From Epiperipatus broadwayi (Eukaryota; Onychophora; Udeonychophora; Euonychophora; Peripatidae): DNA of 64,000 nt. Shown here one piece after another: positions 1 through 9,881 of the stretch. How positions within the stretch are numbered: position 1 is the stretch's first letter; each line of letters begins with the position of its first letter. The position numbers and the translations under genes are program-made. Under the pieces are notes generated by a model that saw only the letters and a list, made by a program, of their open reading frames with translations, did not search any database and was not told where the DNA came from. The stretch spans positions 2,542,001 through 2,606,000 of the forward strand of contig JAQFVV010006273.1 in assembly GCA_028023455.1 (NCBI GenBank). Reading direction: 5' to 3'.

Positions 1-311
1 CATTGAATAATACATTTATAATATCTAAACTTCCACAAACGAAAACATCATCAACATACCTGTAATAAATTTTAATACCTTGGCAATATATATTAGTATT
101 AAGAATTATATCTTCATATCTTGATACCACAAAACTACATATTTGTGAAACAAATATGTAGTTTCACAAATATGTAGTTTTGTGGTATCAAGATATGAAG
201 ATATAATTCTTAATACTAATATATATTGCCAAGGTATTAAAATTTATTACAGGTATGTTGATGATGTTTTCGTTTGTGGAAGTTTAGATATTATAAATGT
301 ATTATTCAATG
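1..311. repeat. Perfect 151-bp inverted repeat (head-to-head PLE 5' ends)
   Basis: Bases 1-151 are the exact reverse complement of 161-311, with a 9-base centre. The centre itself holds short repeats of ctacatatttg and its complement, as expected from template switching. Perfect identity means a very recent event or a fold-back library or assembly artefact. The left arm may continue beyond the window. Confidence 0.95.
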
Positions 312-1189
312 AATTAAATAGTTTAGAAGGTTTAAAATGGAGTAAATCTTTTGAAGAAAAAAAGTCAATTCAGTATTTAGATATTAAAGTTACACGTAAT
401 AAAAATAAATTAGATTATTGTATGGTAATAAAAGATATTGAAAAAAGAGGATATATTCCTTGGTATTCAAATGTGCCAATAGCACATAAATTATCCGGTT
501 TAAAATCATTTTTATTTAGGAATAATAAATTATGTAAATATAGTTCTGATAAAATAAGTAACATAAATGTATTTATTATGGATTTGTTAAATGTTGGATA
601 TGATCATAAATTAATTTATAATATTGTTACTAAGTTTAATAATAATAGAAATATTTTAGATGCTATAGATATTGATAAAATAAAATATACTTGGATATCA
701 ATACCATTTATTTGTAATGAACAGGTTAAATTTATAAAACAGATATATAAAAATATATGTCGAGTTGCATTTTATACTACTCCTAATTTAAATAGATTAA
801 TAAATAATTCAAAAAATAGGTGTAGTATTTTAAATCAAAGTTGTGCAATATATAAATGGCTATGTGTTTGTGGAAAGGCATATATTGGGGAATCTCGATG
901 TACATTGGAGAAAAGATCAAGGGAGCATTTGTTAGTATATAAACGAGTGCAAAAATCAAGACAAGAGAATGTTAGAAATGATGATGTATCACCATCAGTA
1001 TTTTTTGATCATAATGTAACATGTAATTATGGTTTTGATTTTGATTTTAATAAAGTTAAAATTCTGTGTATTGAAAGAAATAATAATAAACGCAAAATTA
1101 AAGAAGCTATGTTAATAAAAAGTGAAAAGCAACAGTTGATAAATAGACAGGCAGCCAATATAAAAATTAATGAATTGTGGGAAAATTGA
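182..1189 (+). CDS. PLE reverse transcriptase (C-terminal part) with GIY-YIG endonuclease
   Basis: A 335-codon open frame. YVDD, the catalytic reverse transcriptase motif, is at residues 25-28, followed by thumb-like sequence with QYLDIKVTRN. A GIY-YIG endonuclease domain follows, with an AIYKW block near residue 222, Cys-rich CVCGK, YIGES near 234, and KRSREH. PLE proteins use this endonuclease for target-primed reverse transcription. The frame is complete to its stop but lacks all upstream RT motifs, so it cannot encode a full enzyme. The ATG lies inside the palindrome and is probably not a native start: residues 5-24 read as RT sequence that would continue upstream in an intact copy. Confidence 0.82.
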   Translation: MVSRYEDIILNTNIYCQGIKIYYRYVDDVFVCGSLDIINVLFNELNSLEGLKWSKSFEEKKSIQYLDIKVTRNKNKLDYCMVIKDIEKRGYIPWYSNVPIAHKLSGLKSFLFRNNKLCKYSSDKISNINVFIMDLLNVGYDHKLIYNIVTKFNNNRNILDAIDIDKIKYTWISIPFICNEQVKFIKQIYKNICRVAFYTTPNLNRLINNSKNRCSILNQSCAIYKWLCVCGKAYIGESRCTLEKRSREHLLVYKRVQKSRQENVRNDDVSPSVFFDHNVTCNYGFDFDFNKVKILCIERNNNKRKIKEAMLIKSEKQQLINRQAANIKINELWEN

Positions 1190-1399
1190 TGTATGACGTA
1201 TTACTTTTGTTTACATTTGTAACGGTTTTTTCTAATACAATTTGAGTCTAGTTGACAACGACTACATAGATAGTTGAAAGTACTTCTATTAAATTGGTAT
1301 ATATTTGTTTAAAATATTGTTACTGTATTAATTATTGTATTGTTTTGAATAATTATATATATTTTATTATAATTGGAATACAGACATTGATTAATAATT

Positions 1400-1402
<3 letters not shown>

Positions 1403-1465
<63 letters not shown>
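1403..1465. repeat. (TA)n microsatellite at 3' end of PLE copy 1
   Basis: Two (TA)n blocks separated by an aat interruption. They directly follow the PLE 3' UTR. Confidence 0.95.
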
Positions 1466-1468
<3 letters not shown>

Positions 1469-2648
1469 AAAAGAAACCCACAAATCTAGTTTAAACTTAA
1501 CAAAAGAGTACATTTACTCTGGTTTGAATGTATAAGAAGTTAATAAATATTAATAGCATCAACTAACAGATTTCTGATTATTCTACTTTTAACTAACTAG
1601 AAAATACAAATAAGAAATCTTTTTGCATTCTTTTACTATGGTAATAACTTGAACATTTCTTTGCAATAGTCAAAAAAATATCAAGTGTATATGAACTTAA
1701 ACTCAGAATTGATAATTCTTTATTTTTAATTCTGCATTGTAATGTATCATTGCCTGCACATTTTCTAATGTATTTTAATGTATTCTCCATTATTCACACA
1801 CATGCATACAGTTTTGCAATTTTATTTTTATTTTTTAATTGGCACAATTGATTTTCACATTTCCTTCTTTGCAAATTAGCATACTTAATATTTTCATATT
1901 AGGATTAGAGTACATTCAATGCCTTTTATTTCTGCCTAATTCTATACACATACCCTCATGAAACTTCATTTACTTTTATATTATTAGTGATGTAAATTTT
2001 TTTGTCAGAACATAATATTTTCTCCCCTCATTGTAGAAAGAAAGTAAAGTTCAATAATAAACTTATTATTTGAGTTTTTCATGTTTTTGTTGCTTTCTTA
2101 TACTTCTTTGTGGGGATACTTTCTTTTCTTCTTCAATCTGTTATCATTTGTTGACTATTTCAGGTAGATCCAGTAAATTTGAACTTGGAAGTCTCTTTTT
2201 TATTTTGTTCAATTTCAGTTAATGTAACCATTCTATTATCATCATTATTTTTTACAGAATCACTAACATCAACCATAGAAGAACTTGCTGTCACTTTTAT
2301 TATTTCTAATAACTCACTGAAGCAATTACTTAAATCATCTATGTATCTTTTGACTTCTCTTCTTCCATTTGATTTACATGTAATTGTGTAGACAATAATT
2401 TCCAGATAGCTACATATTTTTAATATATCCCATATTCAGATAGTTTCTTCAATATTGTTATATTTTTACATTTTGACTGTCTTCTAATATTGTCTGTTGA
2501 AAAATATTAGGCATTATGATTATTCCATAACTGCAACTTGTTAAACTTAAACAGACACATGTCTGTGTTATGGTAAGTAGTCTGGTCTCTGAAAGTAACT
2601 GGGATTTGATGAAATGCAGATCACAAATTCATTTAGTTCTTGGTTACC
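1466..2648. other. AT-rich intergenic or intronic DNA, one weak open frame
   Basis: No gene recognised. A minus-strand open stretch at about 2398-2190 reads as a polar, Ser/Asp/Lys-rich peptide (contains RYIDDLSNCFSELLEIIK). It has no clear splice sites and no family match, so it is left uncalled. The ABCC5 exon that should follow 3583 was sought here and not found. Confidence 0.5.
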
Positions 2649-3150
2649 AGGTGCATGTGGCTTGAGATTTTCCAAGAAAAAAGCAATATTTTAAAGAGAT
2701 TTCAGTTTTGTAAACATTCTGTTACATATGTAATCACATCATCTCTAGAATTGGACATTCATATGCAAATTTTAAGTTAAATAAAAAGAAATTTTTACAC
2801 ATCTATTTTAATAAATTAAAAGTAAAGTAATTACATTGCAATGCTTATAAAATCTATTGCATTGCAGCCTCATTCACATATATATGTAGGTACACTCATA
2901 TACATACAACAGTGTTTACACAACTTACTTATAATTTTATTATACAATTTATTACTAAGTATATGCATTATGTAACAATACACATACAGACATTAATATA
3001 TCTAAATGTATGCAAATATATAAATATACACACATATACTTAAATATATATTAATATATGTGGACTTGGAGGGGTTTAAACTGAGGATAAATACTACTAT
3101 GGAACATAATAGGTGAAACAGGATGTTAGACAAAAAATGCCATTTCAATA
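2649..3150 (+). repeat. Dispersed 0.5-kb repeat, copy 1
   Basis: Aligns along its whole length, with scattered substitutions and small indels, to 57727-58235 in the same orientation. Shared landmarks are gcatgtgg at the start, atctctagaattgga, and the end block gtggacttggaggggtttaa with acaaaaaatgccatttcaat. No coding frame and no terminal repeats seen. It could be a 3' piece of a LINE or an unclassified retroelement. Confidence 0.85.
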
Positions 3151-3189
3151 TATTTTGGCAATTTTATATTGCTAAAGCTATTAATATAT

Positions 3190-3440
3190 GATGTATCTGA
3201 ACTTAATTCAGTCCCATATGGCTATTCGTTAGATAGCTGGATTTGAAAACATATGGATGTCTGAAAAATTCATATTTTCTACTTAATAGTTAACCATTAG
3301 ATAAAGTGCTAGGCTTGGCCTGGTATTTTGAATTTAATGCTTGAATATCCTGGCACCTCACTGAGGAAGCCAGACGCAGAAACCAGTCTGGGATTGGGGA
3401 TATAGAGCTATTGGCAATCTCATTAGATAACATATACATG
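3190..3440 (+). mobile_element. Family B retrozyme-like fragment R1 with decayed hammerhead
   Basis: A single direct unit fragment. It shares with other family B copies the order: cttaattcag block, tagctggatttgaa, gtctgaaaaattc, then the ribozyme at about 3355-3394. The ribozyme core CTGAGGA (3361-3367) and GAAA (3379-3382) are intact, but stem III has lost about four bases, so it is predicted inactive. It directly follows the 2649-3150 repeat. Confidence 0.65.
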
Positions 3441-3582
3441 ACTTTTTATGTATGTTTAATAACTTCAAGTAGTTTGCAATATTACTTAAAGTGACTTACA
3501 TTATTTCACAATTTATAAAATGCAAAATAATTACTTCATATTTTAAAAATATTTCTTAAAACAAACGGAAAATGTTACTTAC

Positions 3583-3731
3583 TTGTGCTGGAGAAAGAGT
3601 ATTGCCGCTTACAACATGAGCCACCAAAGTTAATATGACACTTATAATGGGTATAACAGGAAATAATGTTACACTTAAACTTTGTAAAAAATTAGCTTTT
3701 CTTATGAAATTCATTTCCTGAAGTCTTATAT
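3583..3731 (-). CDS. ABCC5: ABCC5-like exon: fifth TMD1 helix
   Basis: A 149-bp exon with acceptor tatgttttag and consensus donor CACAA|GTAAGT. Two bases complete a codon, then 49 codons follow and it ends in phase 0. The peptide has IRLQEMNFIRKANFLQSLSV, a hydrophobic helix with PVIPIISVILTLVAHVV, then SGNTLSPAQ. Human ABCC5 has IREEERRILEKAGYFQSITV and LGFDLTAAQ at the same places. It is the most 3' exon visible; the next should lie left of base 1. Confidence 0.93.
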
Positions 3732-4041
3732 CTAAAACATACGAAAAATAAAAACTCTATTTAAAAATAATAATTACAACAATCAAAATAATAACCATTT
3801 AAAAAAAAATGTTTTATGAATGAATGGATTTTATTTTCTTCTTTATAGCGTATTACGAAAACTTTTTTTATTTAATTCAGATAAAGTTTCTCATTTGATT
3901 TTACCTTTCGATATTTTGCAAAATATGGTTTTGGTAAAATGATTTTTGCTAATGTACATAATTATGCTTATATATAATTATAAAGGAGTTGAACTCAGAC
4001 TTTCAAACTCTCCACAGCTACCCAATCCATCTTATACAACT

Positions 4042-4096
4042 GATTTCCAATATATGTTGTTCATACTGAACTAGCTCTCACAAGTTGGTGCAGATC
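4042..4096 (-). ncRNA. Decayed type I hammerhead, family A
   Basis: Reads GATCTGCACCAA, then a changed core CTTGTGA, an AGAGCT stem II remnant, then GAACAA in place of GAAAUA, and TTGGAAATC. Stem I CCAA/TTGG persists. Core changes predict no activity. Confidence 0.6.
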
Positions 4097-4214
4097 ACCA
4101 TCTCCCATATATATATATGACAATAGATGGCGTTCTACCAAAAACACTGTCAAGCATAAGTTTGTTTACATAAACGTCAGAGCAAGCATTCACTATCTCT
4201 AACTTTTAGTTCCA

Positions 4215-4258
4215 CCTTCAGATCATGATTTCAAGCTATTTGCTATCGTCAGTAAAGG
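4215..4258 (-). ncRNA. Type I hammerhead ribozyme, family B (intact core)
   Basis: Minus strand order: stem I CCUUUA, core CUGACGA (position 7 may be any base), stem II AGC/GCU with a short loop, GAAA, stem III AUC/GAU around AU, cleavage triplet AUC, stem I UGAAGG. Stem I pairs fully with one G-U. The outermost stem II pair is a U-U mismatch. Predicted to be capable of cleavage, perhaps as a dimer because stem III is so short. Confidence 0.8.
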
Positions 4259-4669
4259 ACAGGAATAAAAAAATAGATCTAAACACAAACTCTGAGAGTT
4301 TATGAAACATTTTCTATTCAGCTTGCAAGCGTGAATCTTTTAGATACGTAATGTCTTCAAACTCAGCATAGCAAGCCAGATAGCTACATGGGTCTGATAT
4401 CAGTTCAGCATCACCACATAGTAGAAGCCTCTGCAATATATCATTGCAAGAAAGGCCTCAAAGGTACATTTATGAAAAACAAAAACACAAGTTAAAACTT
4501 GCTAACGTTTGTATTTATGACAATAGATGGCGTTCTACCAAAAACACTGTTAAGCGTAAGCTGAGTTTGAAGACATTACGTGTCTAAAAGATTCACGCTT
4601 GCAAGCTGAATAGAAAATGTTTCATAAACGCTCAGAGTTTTGTGTTTAGATTTATTTTCTTATTCCTGT

Positions 4670-4713
4670 CCTTCACTGACAATAGGAAATAGCTTGAAAT
4701 CATGATCTAAAGG
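4670..4713 (+). ncRNA. Mutated hammerhead, family B
   Basis: Partner of the 4215-4258 copy. The core reads CUGACAA (G8 changed to A at a CpG) and one stem I pair is lost. GAAA and the AUCAUGAU stem III remain. Predicted inactive. Confidence 0.75.
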
Positions 4714-5095
4714 TGGAACTAAAAGTTAGAGATATGAATGCTTGCTCTGACGTTTATGTAAACAAACTTACGCTTGATGGTGTTTTTGGTAGAATGCCAT
4801 CTATTGTCATAAATACAAGCGTTAGCAAGTTTTAACTTGTGTTTTTGTTTTATTTATATATATATACAATCACTTTTCAGTTTATATTAAGATAGCAAAT
4901 CTTCAAACTTTAGTGGCCAAGTTTTAATCTTCTCTACTCTCCAACTCTTCAACCATTCATATTATTGGAAATCTGAGGATATGGATGGCTGAAAAGTTGA
5001 AGAATAGAGTAGATTGAAGCTTGTCCATTAAAGTTTGAAGATTTTTTATCTTAATTTAAACTGAGCAGTGATTGTATATATGTGTGGGAAGTGGT

Positions 5096-5149
5096 TATCT
5101 GGACCAACTTATGAGTGCTGGTTTAGCACAAAATACATATATTGGAGAT
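5096..5149 (+). ncRNA. Mutated type I hammerhead, family A
   Basis: Stem I CCAA/UUGG with a distal AUC/GAU helix, stem II GUGCU/AGCAC with a five-base loop. The core is CUUAUGA (G5 to U) and the second core strand is AAAA (G12 to A). Predicted inactive, but the secondary structure is clear. Confidence 0.75.
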
Positions 5150-5234
5150 CGTTGATCTTTTTCACAGTTGTATAAGATGAATTGGATATCTGTAGAGAGT
5201 TTGAAAGTCTGAGTTTGTGTCCTTTATAATTATA

Positions 5235-6387
5235 TTAAATTTAGTATAGACAATATACATGTATTTAAATATTATATGCATATAAAAATATTATAACATT
5301 TGTATATAAAAAAAGAAATGCATTCAGAACTTAATTGATGTGTATCATTTTGTAATTTAGCAACATCTAAGTAAACTGTTAGTGCTATGTCACCTATCAG
5401 TTGTTATGAAATGGCATTCTCTATATAAATAAATCTTCTGATAATATTTGGATAATATGCATCCAGCTATCAACATCATCCTATTTGGAGTTATTCCCAT
5501 TATATAAAATTTGGCAGCTCTCCAAGAGTCCAGTTTGTGATAAAATAGTTTTTTTTACAAAAATCCTTACATTAAATTTGATATTCATCTTAAAGGTATA
5601 AAATTTTAATTTTCAGTAATTAAAAAATAATAATAATAATCTGGGTAAAATTCTATCATTGGAGTAAGAAATGTAGTTTAGATATCAGCTTTATTAATGT
5701 GGCATAAAAATACTATGAAGATATTAACTTGAACCAATGAAACTGAAAGCAAGACATTTATCATAAACTAAAAATATTTTTATTGTTTTGAATGCAATTA
5801 TATAAAATTTATTTTAGCACTTAATGTTCAAAAACTTTAGATGGACTATTATTCTGTTATTGCAACATAAAAAAAATCTACTTGAATGATGAAATGTAGA
5901 ATTGATGGTGAAATATAACCCAAATTATGATGTGTTGTTACTAAATTTAAAAAGTTAAAAATATTACTATGATTTAACTACTTTAGTTAAATAGGTTGTT
6001 TATAGGACTGTTATTCTTCCAAATTTATTGTATGAAAGTGAGATTAAGTTCTTCTATCTACATAAGACTCTAAACAGATTAATTTAGATAGCCCAAAATA
6101 TGATAAGGCAAAATTGTAAGATCAATGTGTTTCTTCAGCTTTTTGTAAGGAATAATTTCGAAGCTATAATTTGTATGTTCTTATAAATAAGCATATGATA
6201 TGAATGAAAAACAAGAAGATTTTTATAATATATATCTTGTAAAATTTTATGACATGTTTTGTGTGTGTATAAGAAATTATTTATTCTATAAAATCTATTT
6301 CAGAAACATTCTAAAAAGATGAAATAATTATTGCTTTTATTACAATTCAAGTTAGAAGTCTAATATAAAATTGTTTTGTTCCAAATG

Positions 6388-6394
<7 letters not shown>
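5235..6394. other. Intron sequence without recognised features
   Basis: AT-rich DNA inside the ABCC5-like intron between exons 8572 and 3731. No gene, RNA or repeat family recognised. Confidence 0.5.

Positions 6395-6438
<44 letters not shown>
6395..6438. repeat. (TA)n microsatellite at 3' end of PLE copy 4
   Basis: About 20 TA units adjoining the element's 3' UTR. Confidence 0.95.
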
Positions 6439-6440
<2 letters not shown>

Positions 6441-6631
6441 TGTTTTCATGGTTATATGATGTAAATAAAATAGTTTATGGATTAAACTGAGTATTATTTT
6501 TGGTTAGTTCTCAACATTTTGATGAAATAGCTCCACCATTCTCAAGATTAACTTTTCAAAGAAAAATCATTTGATCTCAAATAGTAATAAGATTGAGTTT
6601 GGGGTAAAGAATGAGATTGAGCATGAAGTAG

Positions 6632-7035
6632 CTAAGCATACAGAATATGTGAATTAACAAAATGTTTATTTTCTTCAGTTTCACCATTAATTGTTTTCAA
6701 GTTTATATTAGAAGATAAAATAAGTGATCTCCATAAAGCTGGAATATATTGTGCTTCATCAGCTCTATTTAAACCAGTTGGTCTTTTTAATATTTCAATC
6801 AACTCCCAAATAGTTCTCAATTCATACTTTTCCAAATTAGCAAGTGTTTTGCATTATCAAAATCAGGTTTGTGACCAATTTCTAAAAAAATGTGAAATAA
6901 AACTAATGTATTTAACATCTGATTAAAGGCATTTTTATGTTCATTAATTTTGACATTAATTTCTCTATTAGACTGACCTATATAGCTTTTTGAGCAGTGT
7001 AAACATGGAATTTCATAAACACCATAAAAGTGCAT
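6632..7035 (-). pseudogene. PLE GIY-YIG endonuclease domain, frameshifted
   Basis: Minus-strand translation contains GVYEIPCLHCSKSYIGQS followed by INEHKNAF, a textbook PLE GIY-YIG domain with paired cysteines and the Tyr-Ile-Gly motif. The reading continues in another frame past a break near 6830, with RTIWELIEILKRPTGLNRAD, the helix usual at the C-terminus of this domain. No RT domain upstream. It is a dead fragment. Confidence 0.85.
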
Positions 7036-7497
7036 ACATTAAAATATGATGACAAATTTCCATATAATATTCTAGATAAAATTTCAGCTATAATGTAACC
7101 AGTTAACAATTAAAACTGAAAATATAAGCTGAAATTGTGTGATCTAATAATAATAATAGTATTTGTTCTACATATTAAATCATAAGTTGGCCACTTTCAG
7201 CTTAATACTTTAGCTGTTTTAAAAGTTGTAAATTATATATAAATACTTTATATGTGTAAAAACTTAAGGTATTATAATTTATTGAAAAGAATTTTCACTA
7301 GCGACTTCTAATGTATATATTAATTAAATATTTTCATAAAATTATAGATATTCAGTATTAATACTTATGAGATTGCTTCTTTATTGTCTACATAAAAAGT
7401 GTATAATTTATTATTAAATTTTACTACTATTATTTTAATGTGTAACTTTAATATTTCAAATACAGGCATTCTTCATATACCTGGAGCTTAATTGTAA

Positions 7498-7746
7498 ATA
7501 TAGAGGATTTGAACGTAGACTTTCAAGCACCCTTTAACTATCCACATTTTCTCATACCGCTGGTATACATTACCACACACATGTAGAAAAGATAAAATAA
7601 TCACCAATAAACGTATTTTGTGCTGAACTAGCACTCATCAGTTGGTCCAGATTATCATCTCCCACCCACAAATATAATCAGTTCTCAGTTTATATTAAGA
7701 CAACAAATTTTCATACTTTAATAGACAGGCTACAATCAACTCTAAC
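7498..7746 (-). mobile_element. Family A hammerhead element R3 (half element)
   Basis: Contains, on the minus strand, part of the family A centre (as at 4867-4962), an unbroken short AT junction, the hammerhead and the distal tail ending in gaacgtagactttc, whose complement resembles a Pol III B box (GTTCAAATCC). It serves as an uninterrupted comparison for R2. Confidence 0.7.
7599..7653 (-). ncRNA. Type I hammerhead, family A, one core change
   Basis: Minus order: AAUC, UGGA, CCAA, core CUGAUGA (perfect), stem II GUGCU/AGCAC (perfect), AAAA instead of GAAA, a degraded stem III, UUGG, U, GAUU. The G12 to A change falls at what would be a CpG (CGAAA). Confidence 0.8.
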
Positions 7747-7923
7747 CTTAAGTAAATTATATTATATTAATGATTTAATCTTTCTTAAGGTTTTTTAAAT
7801 GAACGTTTAATACCTAAATTCTGAGACAATAAAGTAAAACTAAGACTATTTTGTTGTGTATATTTGCAACAAAATGTAGTTTATTCTAACAACTTGTTAT
7901 TTTCTGAATTAATTGATATATAA

Positions 7924-8373
7924 CAGGGATGGCCAACTTTTATGTTTATAAGTTATACTTTTTATTTTTAAAATATGTTGCGATCGACTTGTTGTCATAG
8001 GCGTAGTCTAAATGGAGGGAAGTGTGAAATATATTTTATATATCTATCTAGAAAAAAATAACATTTAACAGGCCAAAAAACTCATGTCCAGGGAATTAAA
8101 GCAACATGAGTAATTATCAACAATATTTATTAATTCAAATTAGCTACATTAAATCAAGATTAAAAATATTATTTTCAATAATGATACGGCTTAGTGGACT
8201 TCACCTATCTATAATTGATTTAGAAAAAACAAAATTAACAAAAAAATTTGAAAATCCTGACTTAATTTGTTTCACTCGTTACCCGACAGCTCTTACCAGA
8301 TTGGCCTCGCGATCGACCAAAAATGACTTTGCGATCGACCGGTGGATCACGATCGACTTGTTGGACACCCCTA
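7924..8373. mobile_element. hAT-type MITE with 8-bp target duplication
   Basis: The left end cagggatggccaac and the right end gttggacacccct form hAT-like terminal inverted repeats. The flanking 8-mers atatataa (7916-7923) and atatgtaa (8374-8381) match at 7 of 8 bases, as expected of a hAT target duplication. Internal gcgatcgac motifs recur near the right end. No transposase frame, so non-autonomous. It lies in the ABCC5-like intron. Confidence 0.8.
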
Positions 8374-8571
8374 ATATGTAAGATCTTTAATGGCTAATAA
8401 AATAGGTTACTTGTTTTACGAGTAAAAAATATTGATTGGGTATTACCACTTGCAAGTATCTTTCTTCATTCTCTTATGCGAAGAAATTCATTATTTGACA
8501 ATAAAATTTATTACAGCTATATTAATATGTAAGTTTAAAATAAATTATATATATATATATAATTTAATTAC

Positions 8572-8656
8572 TTGTAATCTTCTCAACAAATGTATCTTCC
8601 CAGGCATACATTTTGATGTATTTGATGCTGCTCAGTAAATTATTTGTGAGAGTAAT
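8572..8656 (-). CDS. ABCC5: ABCC5-like exon: second intracellular loop (IKMYAWE)
   Basis: An 85-bp exon with acceptor tttattgtag and donor ACAA|GTAATT. Phase 0 start, 28 codons and one leftover base that gives Asn with the next exon. It contains SSIKYIKMYAWEDTFVEK. The Ile-Lys-x-Tyr-x-Trp-Glu core is a hallmark of the second intracellular coupling helix of ABCC transporters. A short (TA)n tract lies about 10 bp inside the intron from the donor, and a hAT MITE lies about 200 bp further on. Confidence 0.93.
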
Positions 8657-9818
8657 CTACAATAAAATAAATAAATAAACAAACAAAAGAATTGATTAAA
8701 CAAGCAAAAAATTTTATTTAATATTTTAACATAGATTTTATTATCAATATTGATGATCAAATATTATTCTTTGACTATGTTAGGTTTATTTTCCAACTAT
8801 CTCAGTATGACCTTGGTCAAAAATCTTAAAACACACAACACACTCATATATATCTTAATGTATATGTGTGTATGTTAAAAAATAAATTTATAATACATTT
8901 TTCTTTAGAATTTGTTCAAATTTTAATTAAAATATAAAATGCAATACAGTGAATTGGGAGTACTGACTGTACATCTGGTTGCTATGCTAATGATCTGAGT
9001 TTGAATTTAACTGAGTAAAACTTACATTTTTTTTATTCAACTTTAAAATCATTCTTAGAAATATTTTTTCAGATAAAAAGCTAGATAATCATCTATTATT
9101 GGTGGATAACATTCGTTGACACAGCTGGAAATAAAGCTATATACTAAAACACATTTGCATGCATAAATAACCCTTTATTTTACACATAGAAACAAATAAG
9201 CGATATCTGTACTGTTATATGACTAAAGATCATAAAGTGTGATCTTTTAATAAATAATACATTATTTTGTTCTCTAATAAATATACCATCAATTTAACAA
9301 GAATGTGTCAAAGCATTATAAATCAATTTGTTAAACAGAATAATTATGCTATAAAATATTAATATCTGAGTGAACTTTTACAGCAGAATGTCAGACTTAT
9401 GTTAATTAAATAACAGTTAATGAACAAAAAGGAGAACAAGTATTTTTTTAATCTCCTAAAAAGGCTTATGTTTTATGATCTATAGTTGCTAAACAGTATG
9501 AGTGCCCTTTACTTACATAAGTGTAGAAAGTAGAGTGATCTTCATATTTGAATTAAATTTCCAATTATTTATTATTATTATTATAAAAATAAATAGTAAT
9601 ATCAATTTTATCTTTTCTTAATTTAATAGATTTGTAAGAATCAATTATTTAAGGATAGTGTTGTATTATTTTTTTTAACAAATATGTTTTCCTTTTTCTT
9701 AAAATACAATAAATGTCTAATTTCAAAATTTTTATACATAAATAGTTGATAAATTTATTAAAAATTTTAATATATTATTTATGAAGACACATAAAATTAA
9801 AAATATAGGTATCCTTAC
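8657..9818. other. ABCC5-like intron (1.16 kb), no other feature
   Basis: The shortest intron of the gene, bounded by donor GTAAGG at 9818 and acceptor at 8657. AT-rich, with nothing else recognised. Confidence 0.6.
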
Positions 9819-9881
9819 CCTTTTGTCTTTACATTGAAGACCTCTTCGGCGAAACTTTGATGTAAATTTTATAATTATTAT
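9819..9881 (-). CDS. ABCC5: ABCC5-like microexon: cytosolic helix after TM4
   Basis: A 63-bp exon of exactly 21 codons with acceptor tatttttag and donor AAAGG|GTAAGG. It encodes IIIIKFTSKFRRRGLQCKDK followed by Arg, matching the ABCC5 segment with ASRLTAYFRRK and TDERVQ that leads into the second intracellular loop. It is locally richer in G+C than the flanking intron. Phase 0 on both sides fits exons 15469-15293 and 8656-8572. Confidence 0.88.

Larger units (their letters stand above)
1..1465 (+). mobile_element. Penelope-like element copy 1 (5'-truncated, with inverted 5' piece)
   Basis: A Penelope-like retroelement (PLE) whose reverse transcriptase begins just before the YVDD motif, with a C-terminal GIY-YIG endonuclease and a 3' UTR ending at (TA)n. 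The 5' end is a back-to-back inverted copy of its own start (bases 1-151 against 161-311). Inverted partial copies are common in PLE insertions. Its 3' UTR shares short blocks (agatagttgaaag, atacagacat) with copy 2 at 26-27.6 kb, so the two are related. It may extend left of the window. Confidence 0.85.
4119..4855. mobile_element. Family B retrozyme-like element nested in R2
   Basis: Flanked by (TA)n on both sides. Bases 4119-4560 are more than one unit in minus orientation: the block gacaatagatggcgttct recurs at 4119 and 4519, a 400-bp period. At about 4561 the orientation flips and a direct copy runs to the right edge. Two hammerheads are present, minus at 4215-4258 and plus at 4670-4713. 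The period and ribozymes fit reverse transcription of a circular or multimeric RNA of about 400 nt with a strand switch. Confidence 0.75.
3973..5234. mobile_element. Family A palindromic hammerhead element R2, with a family B element inside
   Basis: Terminal 15-bp inverted repeats tataattataaagga (3973-3987) and its complement (5220-5234) bound a foldback element. Each outer arm holds a family A hammerhead (4042-4096 minus; 5096-5149 plus). The family A centre is a 96-bp inverted repeat (4867-4962 against 4979-5074). The left arm is split at its (TA) stretch by a family B element (4119-4855), while the right arm keeps the same junction unbroken at about 5066-5100. Confidence 0.8.
6395..7060 (-). 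mobile_element. PLE copy 4: GIY-YIG 3' fragment
   Basis: Minus-strand 3' end of a different PLE lineage. The endonuclease region is at about 7035-6632, and the 3' UTR down to 6440 abuts (TA)n at 6395-6438. The UTR contains a degenerate hammerhead-like block at about 6560-6500 (GGUG, then UUUCAUC, then AAAAUGUUGAGAAC), resembling the minimal ribozyme common near PLE ends. The 5' limit is unclear. Confidence 0.75.

Noticed and set aside
2190-2398. Minus-strand polar open frame as the next ABCC5-like exon or linker
   Set aside because: No splice sites in the right places, an in-frame stop at its end and no resemblance to the expected TMD1 C-terminal block.
8106-8381. 91-codon plus-strand open frame
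   Set aside because: Covers the right part of the hAT MITE, including its terminal repeat. No transposase similarity.
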